Assembly (NCBI RefSeq): GCF_004322705.1
Contig: NZ_SIZZ01000001.1
Location: 1,550,001 to 1,614,000, forward strand
Length of the DNA: 64,000 nt
From: Dyella terrae
Lineage (GTDB): Bacteria; Pseudomonadota; Gammaproteobacteria; Xanthomonadales; Rhodanobacteraceae
Direction of reading: 5' to 3'
Shown: piece by piece, positions 33,688 through 42,385 of the stretch
Numbering within the stretch: position 1 is the first letter of the stretch
Layout of the letters: each line of letters starts with the position of its first letter
The notes under the pieces: generated by a model
The model's input: only the letters and a program-made list of their open reading frames with translations
Told to the model about the DNA's origin: nothing
The model's database searches: none
Position numbers and translations under genes: made by a program

Positions 33688-34584
33688 ATGTTGCTGCGCC
33701 AATCGGTCTTCGCCCTGCTGATCGCCACCCTCGTCGCGCTGCTGGCTGCCTGCCACAGCGCGAAGAGCCTCGTGCCACCCAATCTTCGTGCGCCGGAAGG
33801 AGCGTCTACCGCCCTTGACCAGGCGAAGACCACGCTGCAACAGGCCACGCCGTGTTGCACCACGTTCGCCGACTTCTCCTTCCAGAACCAGCTGCCCTGG
33901 CGGCCGCGTGCGTTCCTGCTGGGGCCGGGCAGCATGGTCATCAACATCAACGGCGACAAGAGTTACGCGCTGGCGTTTCGCCTGCCTGCTGATGCCAAGC
34001 TGCCTTATCGCATTGCGCTGAAGTCGGAATTGAACGGGCGCTGGCTGCGTGCCAGTTATCTGTTCGCCCCTACCGTTACCCTGCTTGACGAAGCGTTCCA
34101 ACCGGTCAGCAGTGACGACGTCGGCTTGTGCGAACACATGGGCTGGACCAGCGAAACCACCGGCGCCTTCGGCAGCATCAAGGTCACCAGCAAAGAGGCC
34201 CGCTACGTCGTGCTTTACAGCTCGGCCAAGCAGCAAGGATCGAGCACCTACTGGGAACAATCGCCCGCGGCATTCTCCGCCGAAGCCCCGGTAAAGATGG
34301 CGTCGACGGGCAATTTCCGCATTCCGCACGGCCCCGATGGCACGGTCTGGATCGGACTGATGAACAAGACCTATGCCGATGCGGTGGACAATGCCATCTG
34401 TGCCAAGGCGCAGAAAGGCGATGGCGTGCTGAACACGTTGCGCGATGCCCTGCCGGCCGTGCCGCTGTGGCCGGGGAGTGGCGTGGAAACGCCGCAAGCC
34501 AAGAGCGATGTGCCCGCGACGACGCCGACGGGTGCATCGTCATCGAGCGCACCGGCCACGACCGACGCACCCCATCAGCCCTGA
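33688..34584 (+). CDS. MalM-like periplasmic lipoprotein
   Basis: The 298-residue protein begins with a lipoprotein signal (ATLVALLAACHS, lipobox Cys22), so it is probably anchored in the outer membrane. A middle region with FADFSFQNQLPW, GPGSMVININGDKSYALAF and LFAPTVTLLDEAFQPV recalls MalM, the lipoprotein-like last gene of maltose operons, whose function is unclear. The C-terminal 30 residues are low-complexity Ser/Thr/Pro/Ala. There is no maltose gene nearby. The lipoprotein call is firm; the MalM relation is moderate. Confidence 0.6.
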   Translation: MLLRQSVFALLIATLVALLAACHSAKSLVPPNLRAPEGASTALDQAKTTLQQATPCCTTFADFSFQNQLPWRPRAFLLGPGSMVININGDKSYALAFRLPADAKLPYRIALKSELNGRWLRASYLFAPTVTLLDEAFQPVSSDDVGLCEHMGWTSETTGAFGSIKVTSKEARYVVLYSSAKQQGSSTYWEQSPAAFSAEAPVKMASTGNFRIPHGPDGTVWIGLMNKTYADAVDNAICAKAQKGDGVLNTLRDALPAVPLWPGSGVETPQAKSDVPATTPTGASSSSAPATTDAPHQP

Positions 34585-34623
34585 CGATGCCGCGGCGCAT
34601 CGCGCTGCACATCCGGAGTCATC

Positions 34624-34938
34624 ATGGTCACGCTTTACCTCATCTTGCTGTTCATTGGCGTCATCAGTTTCGTGATGCACTTTTTCGCCCAGGCGCGCAT
34701 CGCCTCGCTGATGCGCACGCGCCATGCCGACCACTGGAAAATCATTGCCGAGCGCGACGGCATCAAGCTGTCGCCGCTGCGCATCTGGGTGAATCTGCAG
34801 GCCGCGCTCCGTTCGCCGATCCTTCCTGCGCTGGAAGACGTCGCCATCACCCGCTGGCGACGGGTATGGCGATACTGTCCCTGGCTGGCGTGGCTGTGCT
34901 GGTTCGCCGCGATCGGCCTGCAGTGGAAAGCACACTGA
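34624..34938 (+). CDS. Small two-TM membrane protein, unknown function
   Basis: The 104-residue protein starts MVTLYLILLFIGVISFVMHF after a GGAG sequence 5 bases upstream. It has one N-terminal and one C-terminal membrane helix (WLAWLCWFAAIGLQW). The middle is a basic, soluble part (RTRHADHWKIIAERDGIKLS). This layout resembles universal stress protein B (UspB, 111 residues) with a basic patch just before the second helix, but I see no convincing residue-level match. It sits between the MalM-like lipoprotein gene and the SDR gene. Confidence 0.75.
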   Translation: MVTLYLILLFIGVISFVMHFFAQARIASLMRTRHADHWKIIAERDGIKLSPLRIWVNLQAALRSPILPALEDVAITRWRRVWRYCPWLAWLCWFAAIGLQWKAH

Positions 34939-34963
34939 AGTCATCTTCCAACGGAGCTTAGGC

Positions 34964-35755
34964 ATGCAGCTTGATCTCACCGGACGTCACGCCCTGGTCG
35001 GCGGCGCATCGCAAGGCATTGGACGCGCCACGGCAGTTGAACTGGCAAAGCTGGGCGCCAACGTCACCCTGCTCGCCCGTTCCGGCGAAGCGCTTCGTGA
35101 AGTGGCCGACAACCTGCCCCGCGTGCATGAAGGCCAGGCGCATGCCTGGCACGCAGTGGACATGCTCGATACGTCCCGCCTGCTTGGCGTCGCCGCGGAA
35201 GTGGTCATTCACAGCCCCGTGCATATCCTGATCAACAACACCGGAGGCCCTCCGGGTGGCGCGGCGCATACCGCCGAAGCGGCGGCATTCGAAGCGGCGT
35301 TCCGCCAGCACGTGCTTGCCGCGCAGGCGCTTGTACAGGCCACGCTGCCTGGCATGCGCGAAGCGCAGTTCGGCCGCATCGTCAACATCATTTCAACATC
35401 GGTGAAAGAGCCGATCCCGGGGCTCGGCGTATCCAACACGGTTCGCGCCGCCATGGCCGGCTGGGCAAAAACCCTGTCAGGCGAAGTCGCCGCCAACGGC
35501 ATTACCGTCAACAACGTGCTTCCCGGATACACCCGCACCGGGCGCCTTGATGGCTTGCTCGCTACGCAATCGGCCTCCACGGGCAAGAGCGTCGACGAAC
35601 TCGCACGCGGCATGCTTGCCTCCGTGCCGGCGGGCCGCTTTGCCGAGCCAGAAGAAGTCGCTGCGGTGGCGACGTTCCTGTGCACGCCGGCGGCCGGTTA
35701 CGTCAATGGCGTCAGCATTGCCGTGGACGGTGGCAGGACGCGGGCCCTCAGCTGA
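34964..35755 (+). CDS. Atypical short-chain dehydrogenase/reductase
   Basis: The 263-residue protein starts MQLDLTGRHALVGGASQGIG. The nucleotide motif is GGASQGIG instead of TGxxxGIG, and where the catalytic YxxxK is expected the sequence reads GLGVSNTVRAAMAGWAK, with neither Tyr nor Lys in place. This matches an SDR subgroup with an imperfect cofactor motif and tetrad, so activity may be altered. NVLPGYTRTGRLD and NGVSIAVDGGR are otherwise SDR-like. GGAGC precedes the ATG. It is the first gene of the module with the aldehyde dehydrogenase, carbonic anhydrase and RidA. Confidence 0.88.
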   Translation: MQLDLTGRHALVGGASQGIGRATAVELAKLGANVTLLARSGEALREVADNLPRVHEGQAHAWHAVDMLDTSRLLGVAAEVVIHSPVHILINNTGGPPGGAAHTAEAAAFEAAFRQHVLAAQALVQATLPGMREAQFGRIVNIISTSVKEPIPGLGVSNTVRAAMAGWAKTLSGEVAANGITVNNVLPGYTRTGRLDGLLATQSASTGKSVDELARGMLASVPAGRFAEPEEVAAVATFLCTPAAGYVNGVSIAVDGGRTRALS

Positions 35756-35847
35756 GGTAGCTCAGGCCAACGATCTGCCGGCGCGCCGGACAGGCCATAC
35801 TCATCCGTCCGGTGCAATGCACCATGACTCCCGCTAAGCTTTCACCG

Positions 35848-37299
35848 ATGCCAAGCCTGCGCCTTGCCAACCTCATCGACGGTCGCCTGCAGGCGCCTCG
35901 CCTGGACCGTTGGCTGGACGTATTTGAACCGGCCACGGGCGAAGTGTTTGCCCACTGTCCCGATTCCTCCTCCGACGACGTCAACGACGCGGTAGCCGCC
36001 GCGCAACGTGCCGCGCCCGGCTGGGCCGCCACGCCGGCGGAAGAGCGCGCACGGCTCCTGCATAAGCTGGCTGACCTGATTGAGACCGGGCTTGATGATC
36101 TGGCGGCCCTGGAGTCACGCGATTCCGGCAAGACGGTAGCCATGGCCCGCTCGCTGGATATTCCGCGCGCCGTCAGCAATCTCCGCTATTTTGCCGCGGC
36201 CATCGTGCCGTGGAGCAGCGAATCGCACGCCATGGAAGCCGGCGCGATCAACTACACACTGCGGCATCCGCTGGGCGTGGTCGGTTGCATCAGTCCCTGG
36301 AACCTTCCGCTGTACCTGTTCACCTGGAAGATTGCGCCGGCGTTGGCCGCGGGTAACACGGTGGTCGCCAAGCCCTCGGAAATCACCCCCTGCACGGCGG
36401 CCCGGCTCGCGGAGCTGAGCATTGAGGCGGGCATCCCGGCCGGCGTGCTCAATGTCGTGCATGGCACCGGGCCAGGTGTCGGCCAGGCCATCGTCGAGCA
36501 TCCGCAGGTCAAAGCCATCTCCTTTACCGGCAGCACGCGCACGGGTGCGCAGATCGCCATGTCGGCGGCGCCGCAATTCAAGAAAGTCTCGCTGGAACTG
36601 GGTGGAAAGAACCCCGCCGTGGTGTTCGCGGACGCGGACCTCAGCGATGCGAATCTGGACACCATCGTGCGCTCGGGCTTCGCCAACCAGGGCGAGATCT
36701 GTTTGTGCGGATCGCGCCTGCTGGTCCAGCGCGACATCTACGACCGATTTCGCGAACGCTACCTCGAGCGCGTGCGCGCCCTGCGCGTGGGCGACCCGTC
36801 CGATGCATCGACGAACCTGGGCGCGCTGGTTTCACGTGCGCATTTTGACAAGGTGATGGGCTGCATCGCGCAGGCACGTGAGGAAGGCGGCAACATCCTT
36901 TGCGGCGGCAACGCCATCACCCAGCCCGGCCGCCTGTCCGGTGGCTGGTATGTCGAACCCACGGTGATCGAGGGACTGCCCTCTGAAGCGCTGACCAACC
37001 AGCAGGAAATCTTCGGGCCGGTGGTCACCCTGATCCCCTTTGAGAATGAAGCCGAAGCGCTGCACATCGCCAACGGCACCGGCTACGGATTGGCCGCTTC
37101 CGTCTGGACGTCCGACCTCTCCCGAGCTCACCGCTTCGGCGCGGCGCTCGATTTCGGCATCGTCTGGATCAACTGCTGGCTGCTGCGCGACCTGCGTACG
37201 CCCTTTGGCGGCACCAAGCAATCCGGCCTCGGTCGTGAAGGCGGCGTTGAAGCGCTGCGCTTCTTTACCGAGCCCAAGAACATCTGCATTCGCTACTGA
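35848..37299 (+). CDS. 2-aminomuconate-6-semialdehyde-type dehydrogenase (ALDH8 family)
   Basis: The 483-residue ALDH has the catalytic Glu in LELGGKNPAVVF and Cys in FANQGEICLCGSR. GFANQGEICLC and GIVWINCWLLRDLRTPFGG closely follow human ALDH8A1 and bacterial aminomuconate semialdehyde dehydrogenase, which oxidise the semialdehyde from kynurenine degradation. Hydroxymuconic semialdehyde dehydrogenase is the closest alternative. The start is uncertain (ATG 35824 or 35848). The neighbouring RidA gene, whose family includes 2-aminomuconate deaminase, supports the kynurenine reading, although the dioxygenase and ACMSD genes are not within the window. Confidence 0.82.
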   Translation: MPSLRLANLIDGRLQAPRLDRWLDVFEPATGEVFAHCPDSSSDDVNDAVAAAQRAAPGWAATPAEERARLLHKLADLIETGLDDLAALESRDSGKTVAMARSLDIPRAVSNLRYFAAAIVPWSSESHAMEAGAINYTLRHPLGVVGCISPWNLPLYLFTWKIAPALAAGNTVVAKPSEITPCTAARLAELSIEAGIPAGVLNVVHGTGPGVGQAIVEHPQVKAISFTGSTRTGAQIAMSAAPQFKKVSLELGGKNPAVVFADADLSDANLDTIVRSGFANQGEICLCGSRLLVQRDIYDRFRERYLERVRALRVGDPSDASTNLGALVSRAHFDKVMGCIAQAREEGGNILCGGNAITQPGRLSGGWYVEPTVIEGLPSEALTNQQEIFGPVVTLIPFENEAEALHIANGTGYGLAASVWTSDLSRAHRFGAALDFGIVWINCWLLRDLRTPFGGTKQSGLGREGGVEALRFFTEPKNICIRY

Positions 37300-37309
37300 G
37301 ACAGACGCC

Positions 37310-37978
37310 GTGACCAGTCCCCTGCAAGACCTCCTCGACAGCAACCGCCGCTGGTCGGCCGGCGTCCGCGCCGACGACCCCCGCTTCTTCGAACGACTCG
37401 CCCAGCAACAGGCGCCGAAGTTCCTGTGGATCGGCTGCTCGGATTCCCGCGTGCCCGCCACGCAGATCGTGGATCTTCCGCCAGGCGAGATCTTCGTCCA
37501 GCGCAACGTCGCCAACGTGGTGTCCCACACCGATCTCAATTGCCTGAGCGCGATCCAGTTCGCCGTGGATATCCTCAAGGTCGAGCACATCCTGGTCGTG
37601 GGTCACTACGGATGCGGCGGCGTGCAGGCCGTGCTCGATGATCGCCGACTTGGCCTTGTCGACAACTGGCTTCGCCATGTGGCCGACGTGGCCACCAAGC
37701 ATCGCGACATGCTCTCGGGCGTGGAGATGATGAACTTGCGCAACAGTCGCCTGTGCGAACTCAACGCCATCGAGCAGGTGGTCAACGTCTGCCACACCAC
37801 CATGGTGATGGATGCTTGGGAGCGCGGGCAGAAGCTGACCGTGCATGCGTGGTGCTACAGCCTGTTCGACGGCCACGTCAACGACCTTGGCCTTCATGTC
37901 AGCGCGCGCGATCAGTTGCGACCGGCCTATGAAGCGTCTCTGCAGCGTCTGGTGGACACCAAGGAACCGTGGCTGTGA
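37310..37978 (+). CDS. can: Beta-class carbonic anhydrase
   Basis: The enzyme hydrates CO2 to bicarbonate. The 222-residue product starts with GTG at 37310 (TSPLQDLLDSNRRWSAGVRA), 10 bases after the aldehyde dehydrogenase stop. Zinc ligands and partner residues are clear: Cys43, Asp45 and Arg47 in IGCSDSR, His99 and Cys102 in HYGCGG. The length matches E. coli Can. It sits inside a catabolic module and overlaps the ridA start by 4 bases (GTGA), so it is translated with it. Why a carbonic anhydrase is in this unit is not obvious; CO2 released by an upstream decarboxylase is one idea. Confidence 0.95.
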   Translation: MTSPLQDLLDSNRRWSAGVRADDPRFFERLAQQQAPKFLWIGCSDSRVPATQIVDLPPGEIFVQRNVANVVSHTDLNCLSAIQFAVDILKVEHILVVGHYGCGGVQAVLDDRRLGLVDNWLRHVADVATKHRDMLSGVEMMNLRNSRLCELNAIEQVVNVCHTTMVMDAWERGQKLTVHAWCYSLFDGHVNDLGLHVSARDQLRPAYEASLQRLVDTKEPWL

Positions 37979-38391
37979 CCGACGTGGTTCGAACCTCGTC
38001 GGCGCCTACACCGGTGGGCGCCTATCCGCATGCCCGGCGCGTGGGACAACTCCTGTTCCTGTCGGGCGTGGGCCCGCGCGTACCGACTGACAATTCGATT
38101 CCCGGCAACGTGTACGACGCCGACGGCAAGGTCACCGGCTACGACATCGCCGCGCAATGCCGCCAGGTGTTTGCCAACGTGCGCGCGGTGCTTGAGGCCA
38201 GCGGCGCACGATGGGAAGACCTCGTCGATGTCACGGTGTATCTCACCGACATGAGCCACGATTTCGCCACGTACAACAAGCTGTATGCCGAACATTTCGC
38301 CGGTGTCGATGCCTGCCGCACCACCCTCGGCATCACGGCATTGCCGACGCCGATCGCCATCGAGCTGAAGTGCGTCGCGGCACTTCGCTGA
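37975..38391 (+). CDS. RidA-family deaminase, candidate 2-aminomuconate deaminase
   Basis: The 138-residue protein starts with GTG at 37975 (VTDVVRTSSAPTPVGAYPHA), chosen because AAGGA is 9 bases upstream and the GTG overlaps the carbonic anhydrase TGA; a GTG at 37969 is the alternative. The RidA trimer core is seen in GQLLFLSGVGP, CRQVFANVRAVLEASGARWEDLVDVTVYLTDM and PIAIELKCVAALR. RidA itself hydrolyses reactive enamines; the longer paralogue AmnD deaminates 2-aminomuconate. Context with the aminomuconate semialdehyde dehydrogenase favours the latter. A strong terminator follows. Confidence 0.85.
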   Translation: MTDVVRTSSAPTPVGAYPHARRVGQLLFLSGVGPRVPTDNSIPGNVYDADGKVTGYDIAAQCRQVFANVRAVLEASGARWEDLVDVTVYLTDMSHDFATYNKLYAEHFAGVDACRTTLGITALPTPIAIELKCVAALR

Positions 38392-38410
38392 TCGCCGTTT
38401 GATGGACGCA

Positions 38411-38446
38411 AAAAAGCCCCGGCCAGGTAGGTGGCCGGGGCTTTTT
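38411..38446 (+). terminator. Terminator after ridA
   Basis: AGCCCCGGCCA (38415-38425) and TGGCCGGGGCT (38432-38442) form a perfect 11-bp stem, followed by TTTTTCTT and preceded by AAAAA. It closes the module at 34964-38391 and may also serve the minus-strand gene ending at 38458. Confidence 0.9.
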
Positions 38447-38457
38447 CTTGGCCGCGA

Positions 38458-38655
38458 TTACGGCGTCTTGGTCGCCGGCATGGCGTCTTTCCCGGTGTTC
38501 TTGTGACTCTTGTGGGAGGACGACTTGTGGTGCGACTTGGCATGGTGGCTGGACGAATGGCCGGCGGCCGGAGCCGGGGCGGCATTCTGGGCAAACGCGG
38601 AGCCCGTAAGAGCCACGCCTGCAACGAGCAGGAAAGCGATGGCGAGTTTACGCAT
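38458..38655 (-). CDS. Tiny secreted His/Ser/Lys-rich protein
   Basis: The 65-residue precursor starts MRKLAIAFLLVAGVALTGSA, a signal peptide likely cut after AFA. The mature part (about 40 residues) is built of His, Ser and Lys (HSSSHHAKSHHKSSSHKSHK), with Ala/Pro at its N-terminus. Composition resembles the acid-shock protein Asr of enterobacteria, also a secreted basic, His-containing peptide. Metal binding or periplasmic pH protection is a guess. ATG 38655 is selected because it begins the signal sequence. It shares its terminator with the convergent ridA. Confidence 0.7.
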   Translation of the reverse strand: MRKLAIAFLLVAGVALTGSAFAQNAAPAPAAGHSSSHHAKSHHKSSSHKSHKNTGKDAMPATKTP

Positions 38656-38846
38656 GGTGATTAGCCTCGAACTGATCGAATACGCCGCGGACCCGGCCGG
38701 AACCCGGCGACACGGGCGGCGCGACGGCTTCAACATGGCACGTTTTCTTGCCGCATGAAACACGCTTTTTTTTCGCTCGAAATGAAGTTTTCGCCGAGTT
38801 CATCTTGACAACGCCGACCACGACCATCCGGCGAAAATACTTGCGC

Positions 38847-39626
38847 TCAAACTAAGCAAATGCGCAGCAGTCGCTCGATCTGTTCCTGAAGTTTCGGCGC
38901 CTTTGCTTCGTCATACGCGAAGCTTTCTTCGTCCATGTAGATGTGCTGCGCCAGCTCCAGTTGCACCGCCTGCACGCCTTCGCCTGGCTGGCCAAAATGG
39001 CGGGTGATGTACCCCCCCTTGAAGCGGCCATTCACAACGAATGAGTAGTCCTTCTGGCCCGACAATTCGGCGCGCAACTGCTGCTCCAGGGACGGCTCGC
39101 AACTGGCGCCATCGGCCGTGCCGAGATTGAGTTCCGGCAGTTCGCCCTCGAACAACATGGGCACGCTGGTTCGGATGGAATGCCCCTCCCAGACGACCAC
39201 GCGGCCATGCTCGCGCCTGAGCCTCGCAACTTCCTGCGCCAACGCCTGGTGATAAGGCTTCCAGTAGTCGTTTATGCGCTGTTGAACTTCTGCCTCATCC
39301 GGCTCCATGCCTTCGAGATAAAGCGGCTCGCCCGCAAAACTGATGGTGGAAACGAGTCCCGTTTCGCGCTGGCCCGGATAGAGCTTGTGACCGTCAGCGG
39401 GACGATTGAGGTCGATCACGTAACGCGATGCCTTGGGACGAATCAGGCTAGCGCCAAGCTTGCCCGCCAGCGAACCGTACAGGCGACTGACGTGCCAATC
39501 CGTGTCCGGTGAGCGTCGCGCGAACGGATGCATCCGTTCGGCGAGCTCGGCAGGAAGCCAACTGCCGTCGTGCGGCAGGCTGATCAGCAGCGGCGCGCTG
39601 CCCTGGTGCAGGAAGTAGGTGTCCAT
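38847..39626 (-). CDS. hutG: N-formylglutamate deformylase
   Basis: HutG hydrolyses N-formylglutamate to glutamate and formate, ending the five-step histidine degradation pathway. The 259-residue protein starts MDTYFLHQGSAPLLISLPHD; SLPHDG, SPDTDWHV, YVIDLNRPADG and VWEGHSIRTSVP match the family's metal-site regions. No other hut gene (hutH, hutU, hutI) lies in the window, so it is separate from the pathway or serves a related formyl-amide substrate. The gor gene lies 46 bases upstream on the same strand. Confidence 0.88.
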   Translation of the reverse strand: MDTYFLHQGSAPLLISLPHDGSWLPAELAERMHPFARRSPDTDWHVSRLYGSLAGKLGASLIRPKASRYVIDLNRPADGHKLYPGQRETGLVSTISFAGEPLYLEGMEPDEAEVQQRINDYWKPYHQALAQEVARLRREHGRVVVWEGHSIRTSVPMLFEGELPELNLGTADGASCEPSLEQQLRAELSGQKDYSFVVNGRFKGGYITRHFGQPGEGVQAVQLELAQHIYMDEESFAYDEAKAPKLQEQIERLLRICLV

Positions 39627-39672
39627 GGCGCCAGTTTAACCGCCCCGGCACGACCGCACCGAGGCGTACGAC

Positions 39673-41019
39673 TCAACGCATCAATACCAGCTCTTCGGCG
39701 GAGCTCGGATGGATCGCCACGGTGGCATCCAGGTCACGCTTGCGCATGCCCATCTTTAGTGCCACGGCAAAGCCCTGGAGCATTTCATCCGAGCCTGGCC
39801 CAAGCACATGCATGCCGACGACGCGCTCGTCCTCGCCGACGCAGATGATCTTCATCAGGCTCCGCCCCTGCTCGCCCGCCAGCGACCATTGCATGGGAGT
39901 GAAGCGCGAGCGGTAGACACGCACCTGGCCGGGAAACCGCGTATTCGCGTCGGCCTCCGACAAGCCAACCACGGCCAGCGGCGGTTCGGAGAAAACGACA
40001 CTGGCGATGTCGTCGTAATCGAGTCTCGCGTCGGCCATGCCGCCGAACCAGCGATCGGCCAGGTGCCTGCCGGCAGCGACGGCGACAGGCGTGAGCGCAC
40101 GACGGCTGGTCACGTCGCCCAACGCGGCAATGCCGGGGACATTGGTGTTCTGCCAGCTGTCGGTGATGACGTAACCCTTGTCGTCGAGCATGACTCCCGC
40201 CGCATCGAGGTCCAGGCGATCACTGTGCGGGACGCGCCCGAGCGCCCAGAGCACGGCATCGAACGGACCCCAGTCACCACGCATTTCATCCTCGAAGGTC
40301 AACGCGTCGCCATCGCGCCGCAAGCCCTTGGCCTTTGCCCCGTACACCATGTGGATGCCGGAGCGCGCCATGTGCTCGCACATGGCCGCCACCATTTCGT
40401 TGTCGAACTGGCGCAGCAGGCGATCACGGATAAACATGGTCACTTCGCTGCCCAGGGCACGCAGCACACTTGCGAACTCCACCGCGATATAGCCGGCGCC
40501 GACGATGGCGATGTGCCTGGGCTGTTCGCGCAGCCCGAACATGTCGTCGGAGATCAGTCCCAGTTCGAATCCTGGAATATCGAGCTTTTGCGGTCGGGCG
40601 CCGGTCGCGATGACGATTTGCCGCGCCCGCAGTTCTTCTCCGCTCGTGGTGGCAATGGTGTCGCGCGACACGAAACGCCCCGCCTCGCGCAACAGGACGA
40701 CGCCTGCTTCCTGCAATCGCTCGTCATAACGTTGTTTGATGCCATCGATATACGCCAGTCGGCGCAAACGAAAGTGTTCCCAGTCGAAGTCGCCCGACGT
40801 GCCGCTGAACCCGTAGGCCCGCGCGCGGCTCTGATCCTGCGCCAGCTGCGCGGCAAACCACAGCGACTTCTTGGGGACGCACCCCAGATTGACGCAGGTT
40901 CCGCCGAGGGCGCCCGGTTCCAGCAGCGCCACGCGTGCGCCATGTGCCGCGGCGCGAAAGGCCGTGGCAAGACCACCCGAGCCTGCACCCAGCACGATCA
41001 GGTCAAACGATTCCGACAT
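39673..41019 (-). CDS. gor: Glutathione reductase
   Basis: Gor reduces oxidised glutathione with NADPH. The 448-residue flavoprotein starts MSESFDLIVLGAGSGGLATA, an FAD-binding GxGxxG. The redox disulfide is Cys42 and Cys47 in GGTCVNLGCVPKK. The second dinucleotide motif is IVGAGYIAVEFASVL, and the C-terminal HPSSAEELV carries the catalytic His-Glu. The start at 41019 is chosen over one 9 codons upstream. It is part of a minus-strand run with hutG downstream and the DadA-like gene upstream. Dihydrolipoamide-type enzymes are excluded by the NLGCVPKK and HPSSAEE signatures. Confidence 0.94.
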   Translation of the reverse strand: MSESFDLIVLGAGSGGLATAFRAAAHGARVALLEPGALGGTCVNLGCVPKKSLWFAAQLAQDQSRARAYGFSGTSGDFDWEHFRLRRLAYIDGIKQRYDERLQEAGVVLLREAGRFVSRDTIATTSGEELRARQIVIATGARPQKLDIPGFELGLISDDMFGLREQPRHIAIVGAGYIAVEFASVLRALGSEVTMFIRDRLLRQFDNEMVAAMCEHMARSGIHMVYGAKAKGLRRDGDALTFEDEMRGDWGPFDAVLWALGRVPHSDRLDLDAAGVMLDDKGYVITDSWQNTNVPGIAALGDVTSRRALTPVAVAAGRHLADRWFGGMADARLDYDDIASVVFSEPPLAVVGLSEADANTRFPGQVRVYRSRFTPMQWSLAGEQGRSLMKIICVGEDERVVGMHVLGPGSDEMLQGFAVALKMGMRKRDLDATVAIHPSSAEELVLMR

Positions 41020-41073
41020 TGCAGATTCTCCAGCGACGCCCGCCAAGGTATCGACGTAGGTTTGAAGCGCGCG

Positions 41074-42333
41074 TCAAAGCTGGAAGCGCGCTGGCGCATA
41101 CGGCGCCGGATCGATGGACGGTGTTTTTCCAAGCACCAGCGATGCGACCAGCTCACCGGTCGCCGCCGACATGCTCACGCCGAGCATGCCGTGCGCCGTG
41201 GCGAACGTGAGATTCGACCAGCGCGTGCTGTGGCCGATGATGGGCACTTCGTCGACGCTCATCGGACGCCAGCCCCACCACTCTTCCAGCAATTCGTGAC
41301 CTTCCGGCTCGTGCAGTGACGTGGCGGCACCACGGCGCAGCGCATCCAGGCGCGTCCGGTTGAGCCCTTCGGCGTAACCGGAAAACTCCATCGTGCTGCC
41401 AAGGCGATAGCCGCTTCCCCAGGTGGTGACGCACACTGCGGCCTCGCGCAACACCAGGGCATGTTTGGGAACCAGGGTTGGGCGCGTATACGTCAATGAG
41501 TAACCCTTGCCCGGCTGCATCGGGATTCGCAGGTCCAGCATCTTCCCGAGCAAGGGCGACCAGGCCCCGAGGGCCATGACCACCCGTTCACCCTTGAACA
41601 CCCCGCGCGTGGTGCGCACATGCGAGACGCGACCGTCCGTCATGCCGAACTGGTCGATGCGCGCACCCGTTTCGATAACGCCACCCATTTCGCGCACGCG
41701 TCGCGCCAGCTCCGTCACGTAGCGATCCGGGCGCAGTTGTGCATCACCTGGGTGGAACAGTCCGCCGGCCACGCCCGGCTTGAGCGCCGGCTCGGCCGCC
41801 TCGACCTCATCGCCACGCATGCGCCGGACTTCCACGCCCAGGCGATCGAGCACCGCGGCGTGATGCCGTTCGTCGGATGCCAGCTGACGGGCCGTGCGGT
41901 AGACGTAAAGCTCTCCCGGCTGAACGAACTCGCAGTCCAGCCCTTCGCTTCGCACGAGTGTCTCCAGCAACCCCCGCGAACGCTCCAGAATGGCTGAACG
42001 GGCCCGGGCGGCATGCTCGAAGTCGCGCCAGTTGCAGCGACGCGCGAACCCCAGCAGCCAGCGCAGGCGCTCGAGATCAGGTCGCGGGTTCAGGTACAGC
42101 GGCGCATCCGCGCGGAACATCGACCGCAGCGCCACCCCCAGCATGCCCGGCATGGCCAGGGGCGCGGCATGACTGGGCGTAATCGTCCCGCAATTGCCGT
42201 GCGAACTGCCGCTACCCGGCGTACCCTGTTCCAGCACCCTGACGGTCGCGCCGGACTTCAGCAGGTAATAGGCACTGGCAAGGCCTATCACACCGCCGCC
42301 AAGAATCAGAACATCACTGCGCGAAGCATCCAT
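41074..42333 (-). CDS. FAD-dependent D-amino acid dehydrogenase (DadA-like)
   Basis: The 419-residue protein starts MDASRSDVLILGGGVIGLAS, an FAD-binding GxGxxG, and has the DAO-family layout (YYLLKSGATVRVLEQG, HGNCGTITPSHAAPLAMPG). GYSLTYTRPT and the C-terminal GWRPMSVDEVPIIGHS ... HGMLGVSMSAATGELVA match DadA-type deaminating dehydrogenases that pass electrons to the respiratory chain. The substrate may be D-alanine or another D-amino acid such as D-hydroxyproline; no neighbouring alr or proline racemase tells which. The frame is open upstream for another 124 codons, but family similarity starts at 42333. Confidence 0.88.
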   Translation of the reverse strand: MDASRSDVLILGGGVIGLASAYYLLKSGATVRVLEQGTPGSGSSHGNCGTITPSHAAPLAMPGMLGVALRSMFRADAPLYLNPRPDLERLRWLLGFARRCNWRDFEHAARARSAILERSRGLLETLVRSEGLDCEFVQPGELYVYRTARQLASDERHHAAVLDRLGVEVRRMRGDEVEAAEPALKPGVAGGLFHPGDAQLRPDRYVTELARRVREMGGVIETGARIDQFGMTDGRVSHVRTTRGVFKGERVVMALGAWSPLLGKMLDLRIPMQPGKGYSLTYTRPTLVPKHALVLREAAVCVTTWGSGYRLGSTMEFSGYAEGLNRTRLDALRRGAATSLHEPEGHELLEEWWGWRPMSVDEVPIIGHSTRWSNLTFATAHGMLGVSMSAATGELVASLVLGKTPSIDPAPYAPARFQL

Positions 42334-42385
42334 GGCGTTATTGTAACGGTGCAGAAGGCTCTCCCTCTCCCCAAGGGCGTGCTTT

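Noticed and set aside
32235-33959. Open frame of 574 codons antisense to asnS
   Set aside because: Third-position GC bias of asnS produces it; it spans the asnS stop and the next gene's start without any family similarity.
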